Of a DNA stretch of 64,000 nt, positions 44,291 through 58,615 are shown one piece after another. This DNA comes from Dallia pectoralis. Taxonomy: Eukaryota > Chordata > Actinopteri > Esociformes > Umbridae. The translations under genes and the position numbers were made by a program. Below the pieces are notes generated by a model. That model was not told the DNA's origin and searched no databases. It worked only from the letters and a program-made list of their open reading frames with translations. Location of the stretch: NCBI GenBank assembly GCA_029465975.1, contig CM055756.1:7751805-7815804 (forward strand), written 5' to 3'. Each line of letters starts with the position of its first letter. Positions within the stretch are counted from its first letter, which is position 1.

Positions 44291-47200
44291 TCACACTGGC
44301 GTGGTCCGCTGATTGACTCCGTCCTCCAGGGTATTCGGGAAGCAGTCGTGCACATGCAGGAAATTGACTGAATTGTGCTCTGGGCCGTACGCGTTCTCTG
44401 ACACCTTGCCGTTTTGCCCTGCATCACAGCTCAATGTGTACATAGTAAATTCCTCCAAGGGCCCTGACGCCACAACCTTTTTCGTAGCCGGCGAGCTCAC
44501 CTGCGAACCGTCCGAGGAGTGTATGCTGGAGTGCGACGTTCGATGGCGTTTCTTGTAACTTGTCGTAACTATGCGCGAGTAGGGCGACGAGGAGCGGATG
44601 GAGCGAATGAATTCCCGGCGGGCGCGACAGTGGACCTCCTTGTTCTTCTCGATGTAAATGTTAACTGCCAGGACGGCAACCGCCTCGGCCACGATGAAGG
44701 ACAGAGCGCTGAAGTAGAAGGACCAGCCGTAGCTGTAGGCGTTCTTCTTGTCCTTGTTGCGCTTGTCGCTGGGGTCGCCGGTGTTGCTGGAGATGTAGAC
44801 AATGATGCCAATGATGTTACTCAAACCTGAGAAACCAAGAGCAGGATTAACAAAAAGGTCAGCATTGTTAAAAGACAAAAGAAACTGGGAGAGACCCCTC
44901 ACTTATAGTCAATGAAGATGGTGAACTCATTTAGGAGCTGGTCTGAGATACCAGAACACATCCTCTCTGGCCTGACACATAATGAACTGTCGTAATGACG
45001 TGCGACACATATCTATGTGTCCAATCTCTGAGGTAAAGTTAACTGTTAACTAAGCATCAATAATTTGTGTTTGTTAATGTGTGCTGAATGTGAGCTTTTT
45101 CATACCTGCGGCTACGAACAGAATGCCTGCACTAAGAAGGATGTTGTTCCGGTTGCTATAGATACGGCCAACGACCACACACAGTCCGCCCAGCATTAAC
45201 AGACAGTTGCTAAAGATGGGGAACACACTGGATGCGCGCACCACACCTGAAGTAGAGAGAGGTATGACTAGTCACACAGGAATGGAAGCACTCTAACACA
45301 CACCCACAATATCGTGACTTTTATTATGAGAGAAGGGAAAATAGAGAACTCACGCAAGAGGTATTCTGAGTTGTCCGTGTCATAACCATTATCATCTGGG
45401 AAATGATTGATTCGGAAACAGCTTCCTTCATTCGTTCCTGAATGACATTAAAATGGACACAGCATTGAAATTACAAAAAGTGAATGAAACGACTGACATT
45501 TTTTACAGTGGTCATTTTGATGAGTCGACCATAACAGTCATTGAGAATGATAATGGGGAACAGTAAAGAACAATAGAGACCAGCAGCTCATTTACAACTT
45601 TATTTGTATTGCCTAACTTCTGTTTTAAGGTTATTCACATATAGATTAATAGCACTTTCTGTGGACAAACTACCGGTAACCCTTCTTCGTATTCTTTCCC
45701 ACTTAATCCAAATCCCACTTTTAACACCACAGACAAGGAGATACATTCTGTAAAAAGTGTTTTTTTAGTAATATTGAATCTAGATTCTCATCAAATTCCT
45801 CCTCTAACCATCATTAACATATGCTGTGAGTTGTGCCACAGTCGACCTTCTGTCAGTTCAAACCAGACAGAATAGGCCTCGCTACCTGTTCTGGATTAAA
45901 CTGCTCTCCCACCAATAAAAAAATAGATATTAATTTATTATTTTAGTTTGTCAGGATCACAGTTAATGATAACTTAAGTCCATAACATAACAACATGTGG
46001 GAAAAGTAAAGAGATCAGAGGGCTTTTCTAAAGCTCTGTATATCTAAATCACTCTTAAATAACCACATTGTCAGGCGTTGTAATAACTGAATAAAGACCA
46101 ACTTGAGAAGACCAATTTGAGAAATGCACTTTAAAAACAACTCTTTAAATGTGTCTGCCTGTTATAAACCACCATCAGCTCCTATTGTAAATCAAACGCT
46201 CTCAGTGAATCTCATCAGTGCAACTTTTGTGATTAATTATTGACTGAATCAATGTATCATTGACTGTGTATACACAACAGTATCTCAGTCATACGCCCTC
46301 CTCTCTTTATTGTAAAATGTTTGCTTTTTTTCTCAATATGACCAGACCTACCAAGGTGACGTGGCCTCTGAACAATGGCATACAATTGTCCCCGTGTCCC
46401 CTCTGATGAGGCCTGGTCCAATTTAAAAACACTTTCCTCACGTCCCTAATAAACATGTGAAAATGAGATAAAGCATGCTTGAGCCACTGGTTAATCCAGT
46501 AAATCGGCTTAGATGATCCAGCACAAAAACAGACTGTACCCTATTGCAATAGTGATTCAACTCTCCCTGTACCCTCACTGGATACACGATGCCAGACCCA
46601 CAGGTACCAGCTTATCTACATGTCCCTCCTAGGCTAACTCCTCCTGTACCTTTGCTTACATCTAAACGTCAGACAACCCAATATATTGGAATTACTTGTG
46701 GGTGTGTTTTTTTCCATTCTTGCCTACTCCATTGGACACTGTGTTCTTTTTTGTATTCAACATCGTGTTGCTAATACTTTGCCTTTGGCCAGCTTCATTA
46801 AAACTGTTTTGAAACAGGTTGAACAGAACAGAAAATCTTTTCTTTTTTGGAGCAATTGGAGCAATTTATTAGATCAATCAAACAGATTTTCCCCAAAAAC
46901 AGCTATCCACTCAAACTACTCTGAGAATGTCCTAGCTCATCTTGTCAGATAAATTGCTCTTTTTCTAATGAGCTATTTTGGTACTTTTCCACCAACACAA
47001 TAAAAATGTTGATTGTTTTTTTTCAATTTTGATCATTTGTCATACAACATGAATAAATGAATACTTTTTATTCCAATTTCAAACTCTACATGTGTCTGTT
47101 GTCACGAGTTGTGTGTTGATTGAGGTGTTTTGAGTATACTTTAGGGGGAATTGCAGCACAGCTTAATGTCACTGTCACAATATTGTTAGGAGCTGCTGGG

Positions 47201-48404
47201 ACTATGGCAGAAGATGTTCCAGTACCCCCAGGCACACCTACTTCCTGTGGATAGGGCATTTCTGTTAAGCTGTGTGAAGAATAGCCATCCACAGCACAGT
47301 GGTGAAATAGTTCCCAAAAGAAAACCAGAATGTCATTTTACAATAGTTGAATTTTAGTTGCAATGTATTGAAACATATAACATATGTACGGTACGTCTAC
47401 TACTGCATTGGACTTGCCATTGGTTTGACACACTTGCATGCAAATGGAAGAGCGGTGGTTGCTCCATTTGCACACAAGTCATACCAATATCCATAATACT
47501 GCATTTCCACCTATACTCCAAACATATCTAGCCACACCTAAAAAAGCAGACATGTGCAGCCTACATAATCAATGGAGAGCATGCTTTTCCTTTGCTTAGT
47601 CAACGACTAGATCTTAATTTACACAATCGTCTATTTTAAAAACCTGATGTTTCCATAGCAATTCCGGAGACGTTGCCAAGCAACAGCAGGAAATACAATT
47701 AAGACATGCCAGCAGGGCTCTGGCAGGCTAACGCATCTTCTCCTGACTATATAGATTTTTATAGTTTGGTAAAGGCAAGATTATCATGCCCAAATCACTT
47801 TGACATTACAGATTTGGATATTATTTTTATTTTGACAATTAGATAAACTATAGGCTATACCCATACAATTAGTTTTCCATGGACACATTCGGTGTATTTA
47901 CACTATATAATTGTTTCAGTTACCACCTGCTGAATTTAATATATGTCATATCCAGCCAACTTAACTCATGTCACTCCCAAAATGTTCCTTAAGACGTCAC
48001 TCTGTGCGCCCATCTTTGGACACGTTGTTTCATGCGCGTAAATACGCACCATTTTCCAAAATACTCTAATTTCGGTCTGTTTTCTTTGGTCAGTCAGTAA
48101 CTAGTCATCCTTTACAGTCATTTAAAATGACTTAACAAAAGGCATATGATAGTACAGAACAGTGTCCGCGTGTCTCACCTTCGATACAACAGATTCTCCA
48201 CAGCCCAGAGTGCGTGAGATCCCCCGGGGTCTTCCTGGGTCGAGTCTGGGTGTCGTCCGTGCTGCCGTTGGTGGCGTTGCACACGTACGCCCGTGAGTAC
48301 AGCCAGTAGTCCGTGCCGATGGCCGTGGTCATGAGGCTGAACGCGGCGAAGGCTCCCACCGCGGTCAGCAGCGTCTGAAAACCACGGTCACCACGCCACG
48401 CCAT
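44291..48404 (-). CDS. cacng4: TARP gamma-4 (AMPA-receptor auxiliary subunit)
   Basis: Four exons: 48404-48179, 45437-45354, 45246-45106 and 44826-44291. They total 987 nt, 328 aa (human 327). The N-terminus keeps the type I TARP pattern, with TM1 then TDYWLYS. The first loop carries sequons at Asn43 and Asn46 and GLWRICC at 67-73. RINHFPDDN and SEYLLR follow. Exons 3 and 4 supply TM2 to TM4, with LSNIIGIIVYISSNTGDP between TM3 and TM4. A long basic, Ser-rich cytoplasmic tail ends in RTTPV, the PDZ ligand that binds PSD-95-type scaffolds. TARPs control AMPA-receptor trafficking and gating. Gamma-8 is the closest alternative; overall length and the MYTLS and FLHVHD tail motifs favour gamma-4. 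Intron 1 (45438-48178) holds no recognised element. Confidence 0.92.
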
Positions 48405-50834
48405 GACGCTTCATACTGTGGCACAAAACCGTCCAGAAACGCCGCCCGGATCATGCGTGACGTCTCATACCGTTATACGACGTCCACACAGTATCTGGAG
48501 AGCCGCCTGGTGCGTGTCTTCTGGCTATACCTATTGGCCACCGACTGCTCCTCTCTGCCTCAATTAGCTGAGATCATAGGGGAGATTGACATTCTGGCAA
48601 ATGCCAGAGGCGCCAGGCTATCTTAAATTGGGTGGGCTGGTAAGAAAAAAAATCCTTTGTATATGATGTCATTGTTTTAACGGGCCGGCGGCTAATGGCA
48701 GTGGTTTTTGTGTCATTATTACACTAATCTTAACTGCCAATTGGGATCACCTAAAAATGTCCTTGTTTTCAAAAGAAAAGCATTACATTGAATTGATCTA
48801 ATGACGTAGAAATTGTTGTAAGAGAAAAGAAGTAACAAGATGAAAGATGTCATGGAGTTTCAGGTGTTCGGTTAGCAAAGAACAACCAAATGTCAAGATG
48901 CTTGAGAAGTTTTTGATGCCATCTGTCAAGCTTGGTGGAAGTAATATGATGGTCTGGGGACTGGGGGTGCTTTCTAACCGTATTATTTCTAAACTTGTCA
49001 ATTACTAAATATCCTAGACATTTTGCTATATATTCCATTCAAATTAATTTCATTTAAGTTTTCAGGACAAACAAGGACATTTGTAAGGAACCCTAAACTT
49101 TTGAATTGTAGTGTACATTAAGCGTTTATCTCACCCGTGGGCCACGGCTAGGCAAGTCTACCACTGTAAGTCTCTCTGGGTAAGGTAAGTCTCTGACTAG
49201 TGGAACACAGAAATCTGTGGCGGCAATGTTTTCGCTGCTCTTCTATTTCCTGGGTGTCTCCACTGAGCTGCCCCAATATTTCTCTTTCACCCTCAACGGA
49301 AACCCTATTGAAAGGATCAACACAATAATCAACACTTCCTACAGTGCCTGTTATCTTACCCAGACCAAGTCCTGTCAGCACGTCACACCTGACCTCTGTG
49401 AACCCCACTGGCACCCTGTCTCTCAGCGTATTACACAACCCTCCACCACCTAACAACTCCCTATCTGCCTGACCTTTCATATTCCCTACCACCTCATTGC
49501 ACCATGGAGGAGCAGGCCACAGATCCAGGTCGCAGTTTTTGGGGCAGGGCGTTCAATAGGTTTGCTAAGCTTTGGCACCGCCTGCGGCAAACAATGTGTT
49601 TACCAAATTACCTTCCAACACCACCTCAAGCCCTATTGGTTCCAAATGGCATCTCTCTAACCATGCCTTCGTCCTCTTCTTGGACTATTGCGTTACAAAA
49701 TGTCTATTTCGTTCTGTTTATCTGTATCACCTTCATTTTGTTAAGTCATGTTGGATCTCAGTAAAGCGCCTGATAATGTGTTATTATATTATTAAATGGT
49801 TAGCTTCTATAGTGATCTAGCTACGTTGTTGGTTTTGACATAACTGTTTGTAATGCCTAAAACACATGTGGTATAACTGAGCAAACAAATTGTGTGTGTC
49901 CTATGAATATCCAGAGCTTCCTTTATGTTGGCTATAGAAACGTACTAAATAACAGCTAGTTTGCGTTGCATTTTAGCTAGCATTATGCAACCTGTCGCTC
50001 AGAATACCCTATCCTATGTTTGCTGGTAATGTAATGAAGAGCAACCTGACCACTGTGCTTTTTAGCTTTCAGGAGATGTCTTTTAGTTGATCATGTCACT
50101 ATCCCATTATCTGTGTACATGGCCATCTTGGCAAATGTTGCCCAATTTGGGAACCACTGACAAAAACCAACAAACACACTTCAAATGTTTAATGCAAAGT
50201 GGACATTTTAATATAATTTAAGAAACACAAAGTATTACTCTTACTGGTCAAACATCACATTAATTGGCTCAGTTGTGTCACGATCACACGCTTTGTTCGA
50301 TAAACAGTAAGTAACACTTATTGCCGCACACAGACAGTCAGCATCTAGTTAGTACATTGTGTAATGCATATAGATCTGTGTGGGGGTGTTTACAGCATTT
50401 TTCATACTCACTTTGTACCATGGCTGCGTCCAAATCATCACAAAATGCTCCCTTTGTTTAAGAAATCTTGATGTACAGAACTTGTGAAAGTAGTGTTTAA
50501 AACGACCCTACTGTATGTAGCTGTGGTAAATGCTCAGTCAGTTAAAATTAGATACCCAAGAAAGAAAGACAGCATTTTAAAAGTATTCAGACCCGGCCCA
50601 AGAGATAAAAAAGGCTATTGAAGAGTCTTTCTGACATGGCCCACATTACATTATTCTAATGTCCCCTCGCTCTTTATGTTTCAAGCAGTGCAGAGATAGG
50701 TAAACCGCAAAGGCATTGCCCTGGTAGTGCCTGAGATATACATACAGACCTAGGATTAGAACCTCTCACCCAAAGCAACGTTCCAAAACAGGAGAATTCT
50801 GGCAATATCTGATACTGGATCAGTGGTTAGATAC
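48405..50834. other. intergenic, cacng4 promoter to aimp2 3' end
   Basis: CpG-containing sequence just upstream of the cacng4 ATG (48405-48500) is the likely promoter. A deleted Tc1 copy follows at 48720-49115. The remainder has no supported exon; 49140-49760 has several open frames but no family resemblance. No cacng5 exons were found, although mammals have cacng5 at this side of cacng4. Confidence 0.55.
48720..49115 (+). mobile_element. internally deleted Tc1-family transposon
   Basis: The left part (AAATGTCCTTGTTTTCAAAA, 48756-48775) and the right end (CCCTAAACTTTTGAATTGTA then GTGTA) match a common teleost Tc1 family whose ends read TACACTACCGTTCAAAAG. Between them, near 48919-48965, lies a transposase scrap encoding VKLGG and MMVWG. 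Only about 0.4 kb remains. Confidence 0.75.
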
Positions 50835-53800
50835 CTACCCCTCTGAGCACCATAGAAGGCGTTCACTGCAGTAAAGGTGGGCGGGGCCAAAGTGGCCCAG
50901 GTTCTCACACGCCTTAAGCCAGCGTTGCACATTAGCTGGAGTGGAGGAGGGAGGACCTGTTTGAAGGACACAACAATAGCAGGCAATATCAGCCAACGAG
51001 GGCTCTGGCCCGGTCAGCCAGGGGCTGCGACCGAGAGCACTGTTGAGGGCACGAAGGACAGCAGCTCGCTCCTTGGCACTACCGTCAACCAGCTGGAAGA
51101 AGGCAGTGTCCACCCAGCTGTCCACCAACGTAGCCAGTGCAGGGTCGCTGGGATACGGGGCCAGGAGGCGGAACAGGAAGCGTGCCACATTGGATTCGCC
51201 CTCGATTGGGCACATGTTCTGGATGCTGAACTTCATCTGAAGCTTGGATACTAGGGGGAGAGAGACGAGGGGCATTGACTAAAGACAAATGAAGATTACT
51301 CATTTTAGTAATCATCAAAGAATAGTAGTTAGACATTATTTTGAATGTTGACAATTACATCACAAATCATGACTGCACTACTATGCCGTAGACATAATTC
51401 CCTAACAAGGCCACTTATCTCTCCTCATTTTTTATACCACATTGCTATACCATCCTTCACCCCCTCCATTATACAGGGTTTCCATTAGAAAGCCATTAGG
51501 GTTTCCATTAGATTAGCACAGTGACCGACATCTAAAACCTACAATGAAGCAACTAATACAATGTGAAAACACAATATAAGGAAAAACAATAACAATGTAC
51601 CTGTTGAAAGCGGTTCTGTCCTTAGACCATTCTTAGAAAACAATATTGTTAACTTTATGATGAAATATCTAATTACAAATGTTTGTGTTACTTTTTTGTT
51701 AAGTTCCTTTTTGGCGCCCAAGTAAAAAAAATCCTGTTTAACTAGCACAAATCAACTTTGTGAAATCAACTTTTTTAACATATAGGCGGTAAATTGACTT
51801 ATTTAATCAAATTCAAGGCAGATGGGGGCATAAAAATAAACATTGGAGATATTTTTACTTTTTAAATAGTTTTTCAGTCAAAATGATTGACTTGCTAATG
51901 TCAATGCAAACGAGCGTAGAGAAAGACACTGGAATCAAACTTCACATCACTGTCAAACAAGAACGTAGAGTGAGCTTTCAATGTTTACATTTTTCTACTT
52001 TGTTATAGCACACCCATGTGGCCAGTTGGCACAGCATTCCATAAAAGATATTTGCTTCTCTTTACCATCATGTCAAATTTCACCATCCTAGCTCAGCTCA
52101 CAAAAATATCTATCAATTCACCAAAACTGACTCTGACTTTTCTTGTCGTAAGGTCGGCCCTAGGTAAATGAGTGATACAGTGATGACTGATTTGCAGGTC
52201 TAGCTTATTGCTTCAAAGCTACGCTTCACTCGTTTGGGGATGTACATTATTTTGCTTTCCTCATATTCCCGAACATGTTTTGCTTTGAGGTGATAGAACA
52301 GATGGGCTAGATTGGTTTCCAAGACAACCATAAGAGCGACCCTCAATCAGGAACATGGGAGTACTTCTCAGATTACATTTTTCTTCCCCCTTCAATTGTG
52401 GCCATCAAAACTTGTTTACAAAAATTCACAGTTATTTATTGTATAACTACAGGGTTTTTTATCCTTTCACTTTACAAAACCTGTCAATTATGTGCCAACG
52501 CAAACACTGTCCTCACCGTCTTTCCATATAAGAGTGAAGCCCAGCTGAAAGCTCTGGCGAGCCGAGCTGTCCGCATGACGCCGCCCCAGGCAGGTGAGAA
52601 GCTGTGCGGGGACGGCCGACACCGAAGAGTGTACGTGGACGCTGGAGAGAACCCGGTACTGCTGACACAGCATGGCGTGGAGCACAAGCAGCGTAAGGGG
52701 GGGGTGCGCCGGGTTGGCGTTGATCACAATGTCCCGAAGGGCGCCGAGGTCCTAGTGAGAATAAAAGAACTAGTGTTACACACTTGTTTCTACTAGCAAC
52801 ATTTCTATTAGCATAAAAACAAAAAAACACAGTTTGCGCCCTCAACACTGGAAATCTGTGTCTCTCACCCTGCCCAATAGGGAGTCCAGGTCTGAGGTTC
52901 CTCTGAAGGTTGTGCTGATGGGGTTCTGGGGAAGAGTGGTCACCGTCTGGTCCACGTCAGCATCAGGTGTGGTCACCGTTTTAGCCAGTCCGTCCACCGC
53001 TGCCTTCAGCTCATAGAGTCGACACATAATTTCATCCTGTCTTGCCTCCAGGGCTCGGACTACAGCGTCCTCCTCTGTTCCCCTGTTCTAAAGGGAAGGA
53101 TGGAGGGCAATGGTTAATGCACATATGATGTATTTTAAGAGTCACGTCGATGGCCATGCTGGATGGATGTTACATTAAAACATTATTTTATTTGTGGCAA
53201 GAATGTTGTACAATTATTCAAATTCAGCCACTAGTAGTGTTAAATCAAGTGCCATTTCATGAACATTTTAGAAACAACTATTTTCCGACCAGATTTATTT
53301 TTAAAATAATCTAATATATCTATTTAGTGATTCTTGTTCACAAATTAATGTTAATGTTTATTTTTTGGATCAAACACAAAATGTACACCGATTCAATACC
53401 TTTCTACAAAATGCCCACAAGTTGATACACAATTTACATAAAGTTAACAAGAAACATTAGGGACTTCAGGTTATTGAATATTGCCTTCAAAATAGAAGGT
53501 CTACGATAAAGCGCAATATACACAACAATTAAAACATTTTGTGAAATGTTCTTGTATTCCATGAAAACATACATGAAATGAGTTTGAATAAGAGATATGG
53601 CAAAATAAATAGGAAATACCGCTAGCGACAAAGTAAGAAATAACGATTTTTTATGTTGTTAAAGATGCTCCATTTGCTGCAATACTAGCCTGCTGACATT
53701 TGACATTCTAATGCTAATTTGGTTTATGGCACTCTATGTAATCTCTAACATTGATTAATCCAGCAAAAGGTGTTCAATATGTTTGAGGCTTTTCATATTT

Positions 53801-54731
53801 CTCGTCGATTGAGTTTTATGGTACTTATCACAACATCATGTGGACAGGTAACATGTAGCTGTTACACATTTTTAACTACCCAACCCTGTGTACATTATTC
53901 TATAGTGTATTGCATTGGAGGCTAAAGAAGTGTTGCTGTATGTAGCACACAATGACCCTCCAAAACTCATTTTACTTTGTAGACGCTCAACTGATTATTT
54001 CCTACAATGCATTTACTGCAGCACATAGAATAATAGCACTGTGAGTCATTGTGCATACCATATTTAAGGATTAACGTAAATGCATTGGCTGCATATTGTT
54101 TTTACCTTGTGAACATTGTTTTAAGAACATACGTCTGCAACAATTAATACATTTACGTTAATACTGATACGTTGACACATTTTCGTGACCCGGAAATGCT
54201 TTTATAAAAGTGTTGCTTACGAGACATCTGTCACGTTCCTGACCTCCCCTAAGCAAAGGAATGGGGTGGCGTCTATTCATCGAAATAATAGTGTACAAGA
54301 AATGTGCACGTGTGCTGGCAACGCCAGGTTTCTGGTTCGATAAACAGGGCTAATGGGACATTTGTGCGGTAATATATGCACCTACCGATGTAAATCGTTC
54401 TGCTAAATAACTAAATATATACATACGTACGTACGTAGCGTGTTGCATCATCCGAATAGACACTCGAGGTAGGTTAGAGTTGAAGCTTTAGCAATGTTAC
54501 CTTAGCTAAAGCGTTGTTGTAGGTTTGCGTATGTGTTACTAGTTAGCTAAATGTATTAAGTGAGATTAGATTGAGTATTTAAATGCAATTAATAAACATT
54601 ACCTGGAGCGCATGTTCCGAGTAGCAACTTGCACTTTCCTGCATGTGGACATTCGGCAACTTGTACATGCATGTTGGTAAATCAATCTTTATGTCACCGC
54701 CAATGATGGGCTTTACCTGGTACATTGGCAT
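50835..54731 (-). CDS. aimp2: aminoacyl-tRNA synthetase complex-interacting protein 2 (p38)
   Basis: Four exons: 54731-54603, 53087-52869, 52751-52517 and 51250-50835. They total 999 nt, 332 aa (human 320). The N-terminal segment MPMYQVKP...TCMYKLPNVH is the conserved lysyl-tRNA-synthetase-binding peptide. Exon 2 encodes a heptad-rich helix (about 49-82, EEDAVVRALEARQDEIM), the coiled coil used for complex assembly. Exon 4 supplies the GST-C-like domain with FSIQNMCPIEGESNVARFLF, DSWVDTAFFQL, NSALGRSPWLTG and ANVQRWLKACENL. AIMP2 is the central scaffold of the cytosolic multi-tRNA-synthetase complex. The C-terminal 25 or so residues (AHLYCSERLLWCSEG) differ from the shorter mammalian end. Confidence 0.95.
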
Positions 54732-56874
54732 GTTGTCGGGTGGTTAGTGACCTCCAAAAGAAAAACCAATATCCAAGCAACAGCTGACTTCTGCCAACCT
54801 TTTTTTCTGAACACGGCAGCTCTGAGGAAGAACGCACTAAAACGGGAAATAACAAATAGTACTTCCAGGTCACGGATGTGGATTTCAGAATAACAGTCCC
54901 GTCTTATTTGGGTTTGCAGAAAGTATTGTACTATTCGAAAAACGTTTTGGGTTTGAGAAATGGATGTGTTGAAATAAATAATACAGCACACTCTTATGTT
55001 ACGTTAGAATCCGTATGACTTATCTTTAGTGTAATTGGCATTTTAAGATATGTCATTGCTATTTTTATCATTTCACATTACTATTATTTATAGGCAAAAT
55101 ATGTGTACTTCTTGACTATTCAGGTGCTGTGTGTATATCATATAATAGTTGCACCCCAAAAAGCCTCAGAATAGTTTTCAATAATTTTTTTCAAAAACCT
55201 TATGACTACAGAACAAAGACCTAAATGCATAAGTTAGCATGGTTTTCAGAACAGTAAAATAGGGTACCTTCTAGCAAACCATGTGCAACAAGTTCTTTAC
55301 CTCATGACATCTGTTTATTTTGTAAAGCAATCCTGGTGCTTAGCAACAGACAACTTCATGTCTGGTTTCTCTTTTGAGGGATCCAGGGTAGGTCCAGGTT
55401 GGTGTAAGATGTTAAAACTTTCAATGACTGTGACGATACTAATTAGTGTAATAATTCGTGTAGTTTGCATAATTAGAGTCAGTTAGCCAATGTCTCTTGA
55501 ACTGTTCAAGCTTGCGAGATCAAAAACAACTCTGGTTATTATGTTTATGCTATCCCAATGTGTATATAATATAAACATGTGAAAACCTGAATGGCCTTTT
55601 TCAAGACTGTTTACATTTAACCTTGTATAATGTGATCTAAGTGAGACTGGTATCTACTGGTGGCCCAGACAAACACAACTAGACAATATTTAGAGTCATC
55701 TACCAACCTGTAATTGGACCTTAAACTAAACTGTCACACTTAAATTGTTACCTGTAGCTGTGTAATGATTAGGTGGAGGTTATGACAACTCTGTCAACAC
55801 CTCTCATACAACTGAATAACGTTGTACCTTTAAAATGACCTCCAGTTACTAATGACTAACCAGTCTAAGTGCAGTGCACAGTAGTCATCTGATTCTGCGG
55901 TCTGCAAGTTTAAAAGGTCCTGAAAATATCTGGTTTCCTGAGTGCACAGAAATACTATGTTTTTGGTGTGCCTTCACAGCAATACTTTTTATTCAGATGA
56001 AGGTTGTCTTCTGTCTTCTATACGCTAATACAAATTGTCACTACGGTACTTGGGGTTACAATAGGACAGTTTTGCTAAAAGTAAAGCCATTTTACTTGTG
56101 TACTTGTTGGTTGAAATTAACACTATCAATGCTATTTCCATGCTTATTAATATATACAATTCAGTTGGTTTGTAGTTGTTTAAAGAATGTATTATGATTT
56201 CCCAAGACAATATGCAACATTTTCTAAGTGTAGACTTTAGTAAGAATTAACTTTCCTTTTGCCGGCCGCTACCTTGGAGGTAGGTATGCTTCATAGATTT
56301 TCCAGAAATACATGCATTAATATTCTAGGAATTTGTTGAAGTTATTAGTATTTTCCAAAAATAACTTTCTAGCAACTGAACTACTATTATAAACTGGCAC
56401 TATTATTCACATTTACAGATTGCCCTAATGTTTTGAGTCTGATCAATTATTCAGGTTTACTGTGTAGGCCAAAATAATTGAAAGAAAGTCACAGTGTTTG
56501 TTCGTAGGCCAATTACTACATTTGCTGGTAGCGAAGTCATGATTGGGTATTTATTCTTCACAATATGCAACGATGTGAATGTGAGCAATATCTTTCCTTT
56601 AAAGTACCTTAAAATGTCACGACAGCTGCAATAAACTTGCAGAACATCTCCCCCCTGGCTCAGCTTTTGTCCAGACACTGTCTTAACATCAACCTAAAAC
56701 ATACGCTGAACTTGGGAGTTTTCTATGTCATGAAGTTCTTAACATAATTCCTCAATAAGGCAACAAGTGTAGCTTACAATTTGCATTTCACAACCCTTGT
56801 TCAGATAGACCAAATGTGTTGTCTTATGTTGTGTCACTAATCATATCGAGACAACTGACAACTCATCGAAATCC

Positions 56875-56897
56875 ACACACACACACACACACACACA
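56875..56897. repeat. (CA)n microsatellite
   Basis: Short uninterrupted CA run in the aimp2 to oncomodulin-like intergenic region. Confidence 0.9.
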
Positions 56898-57004
56898 GTG
56901 CATCAATTAATATAGATGATCCATGTTGTGTGTATCATTCAACAAACAAGAGTGTTCTCACACAGTTGTGAACAAGGCAGGACTTAACCGTGGTGATAAA
57001 ACCC

Positions 57005-57140
57005 CCCAATCTTGTTGGCTGTTGCATTATACATGAGATCCTTCACAGAGATCATTGAGCCCAAAGAGTTATTCCAACGCACTGACTTAAACTTTTATGA
57101 CATTCATCCCCCATATAGAAAGGTTTCAGATGACTCGCAC
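57005..57140 (+). repeat. dispersed repeat, copy 1
   Basis: Shares GTTGGCTGTT-CATTATACATGA, the GCCCA...AGTTATTC block, AACTTTTATGAC and ATCAGATGAC-type segments with 58925-59053 in the same orientation. The copies have diverged by substitutions and small indels. The family is not recognised. Confidence 0.7.
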
Positions 57141-58403
57141 ACGATAGATCGGTACCAGACAGAGACAATGAACACAAGTGCACAAAGAAAATATGTAATT
57201 CAAGATGTGGCGCCGCACGTACGTAATATCCAGGAAGTAGGGCATTTGAACAGTGCAGGGGGATTTGGAGTCTTGAACATCCACCATCATGGATATCTAT
57301 GGGCATTTCCTGTTTAGTTTCCAACGGTTACTGCATCAGCATGGAGGATGGGGTGCACATTAAAGTTTCAGATAGACTTAATCAGTAAGGTGAGCTTGAC
57401 ACTCTTTTCTTGGATTTTTGGTGACAATGACCAGGCCCCATCAATTATGGAACTGTCCCAGCAGCCAAATGTGCAATGAAAAAGTAAGAAATGCCTGAAA
57501 GGGAAGAAATACCTGCCGAGCGTACTTACAAGAATAGATTTCAAAGACTTTGAGGTCAGGTACATATACTTGGGTTTTGAAGTTAAACTTTCACTTTGAA
57601 GTTAGGCTAACAAACTAAAATGTGCATGTAATGTTTATGATGCAAGGTTGAATCTTAAGCATTTAAAACAAAGAGCCATTTCACATATGATTTGATATTG
57701 AACATGTGTATCTTTTTATGAGAGACTGCTCCCGACAGATCCTATAAAATACAGCTCAACTATTTCCTTGATTCGGAGCAACTTTTTGTTATGATGCATT
57801 GGATGGTTTCGAGACAGAGATTCCATATCTAGATAAGTCACTCTGCATAAAGTGCATCTGCTACATGTATAAAATGTAAAAGACCCTTACGAGTTGCGTT
57901 TTGGCCACACTGCACGGTAAAATGTGAGTAAAACTGCATTAAAAACCCTTTACTTTATGAACACACATCTTACGTTCAGACCCTATAATGTTCAGTCACA
58001 GGTGCCCGCATGATACTTATGGGTTGTTTCCAAAGAGTGCTTCTTCTAGGTGGCTTCTGGGCTCCATTATGTTTCTGTCATTTTCAATTTGAACCTGGTG
58101 CATTTGCAGAAACTCCTGAGTAAAAGGCATTTCCCATGAAACGTTAACACACACTCTTTAATTCGATAGTTCAAGAGTATCTGCAATAAATTATGGGGGA
58201 AACCTCCCAATCAAGGTGTGCCATGTGGGTCGAGGCATACAGACGAGGACTCAAAGCTATAAAAGCTGCCAATGGAACTTTATAGCTTGTAAGAGACAAA
58301 GACACAAGGAACCGACACCTCATTCGGTTTTAGGGCCTATGTACAGTTTTTATAAACAGAAAAAACTGTGAAGGTTAGGGAGTAATCGAACTCAAACCAA
58401 ATG

Positions 58404-58615
58404 TCTTTGGTGCAGAGGTGGCGTCGTCCCTGGGATGGTGCCCTGGTGGCAGTGGTCTAGTGCGGTGCCCTGGTGGTGGTGCCCTGGTGGTCTAGTGCGG
58501 GGCCCTGGTGGCCGTGGTCTGGTGGTGGTGCCCTGGTAGTCTGGTGGCGGTGCCCTGTTGGCGATGCCCTGATGATGGTGCCCTGGTGGCGGTGCCATGG
58601 TGGCGGTCTATGGGT
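58404..58615. repeat. imperfect CCTGGTGG-rich tandem repeat
   Basis: Degenerate units of GGTGCCCTGGTGG and GGTGGTGGTGCCCTGG. The plus strand is G-rich and the minus strand reads as proline/histidine/glycine-rich open frames (PPGHHHQG). I see no gene context. Confidence 0.85.

Noticed and set aside
50877..51254. 125-codon plus-strand frame
   Set aside because: Antisense shadow of aimp2 exon 4.
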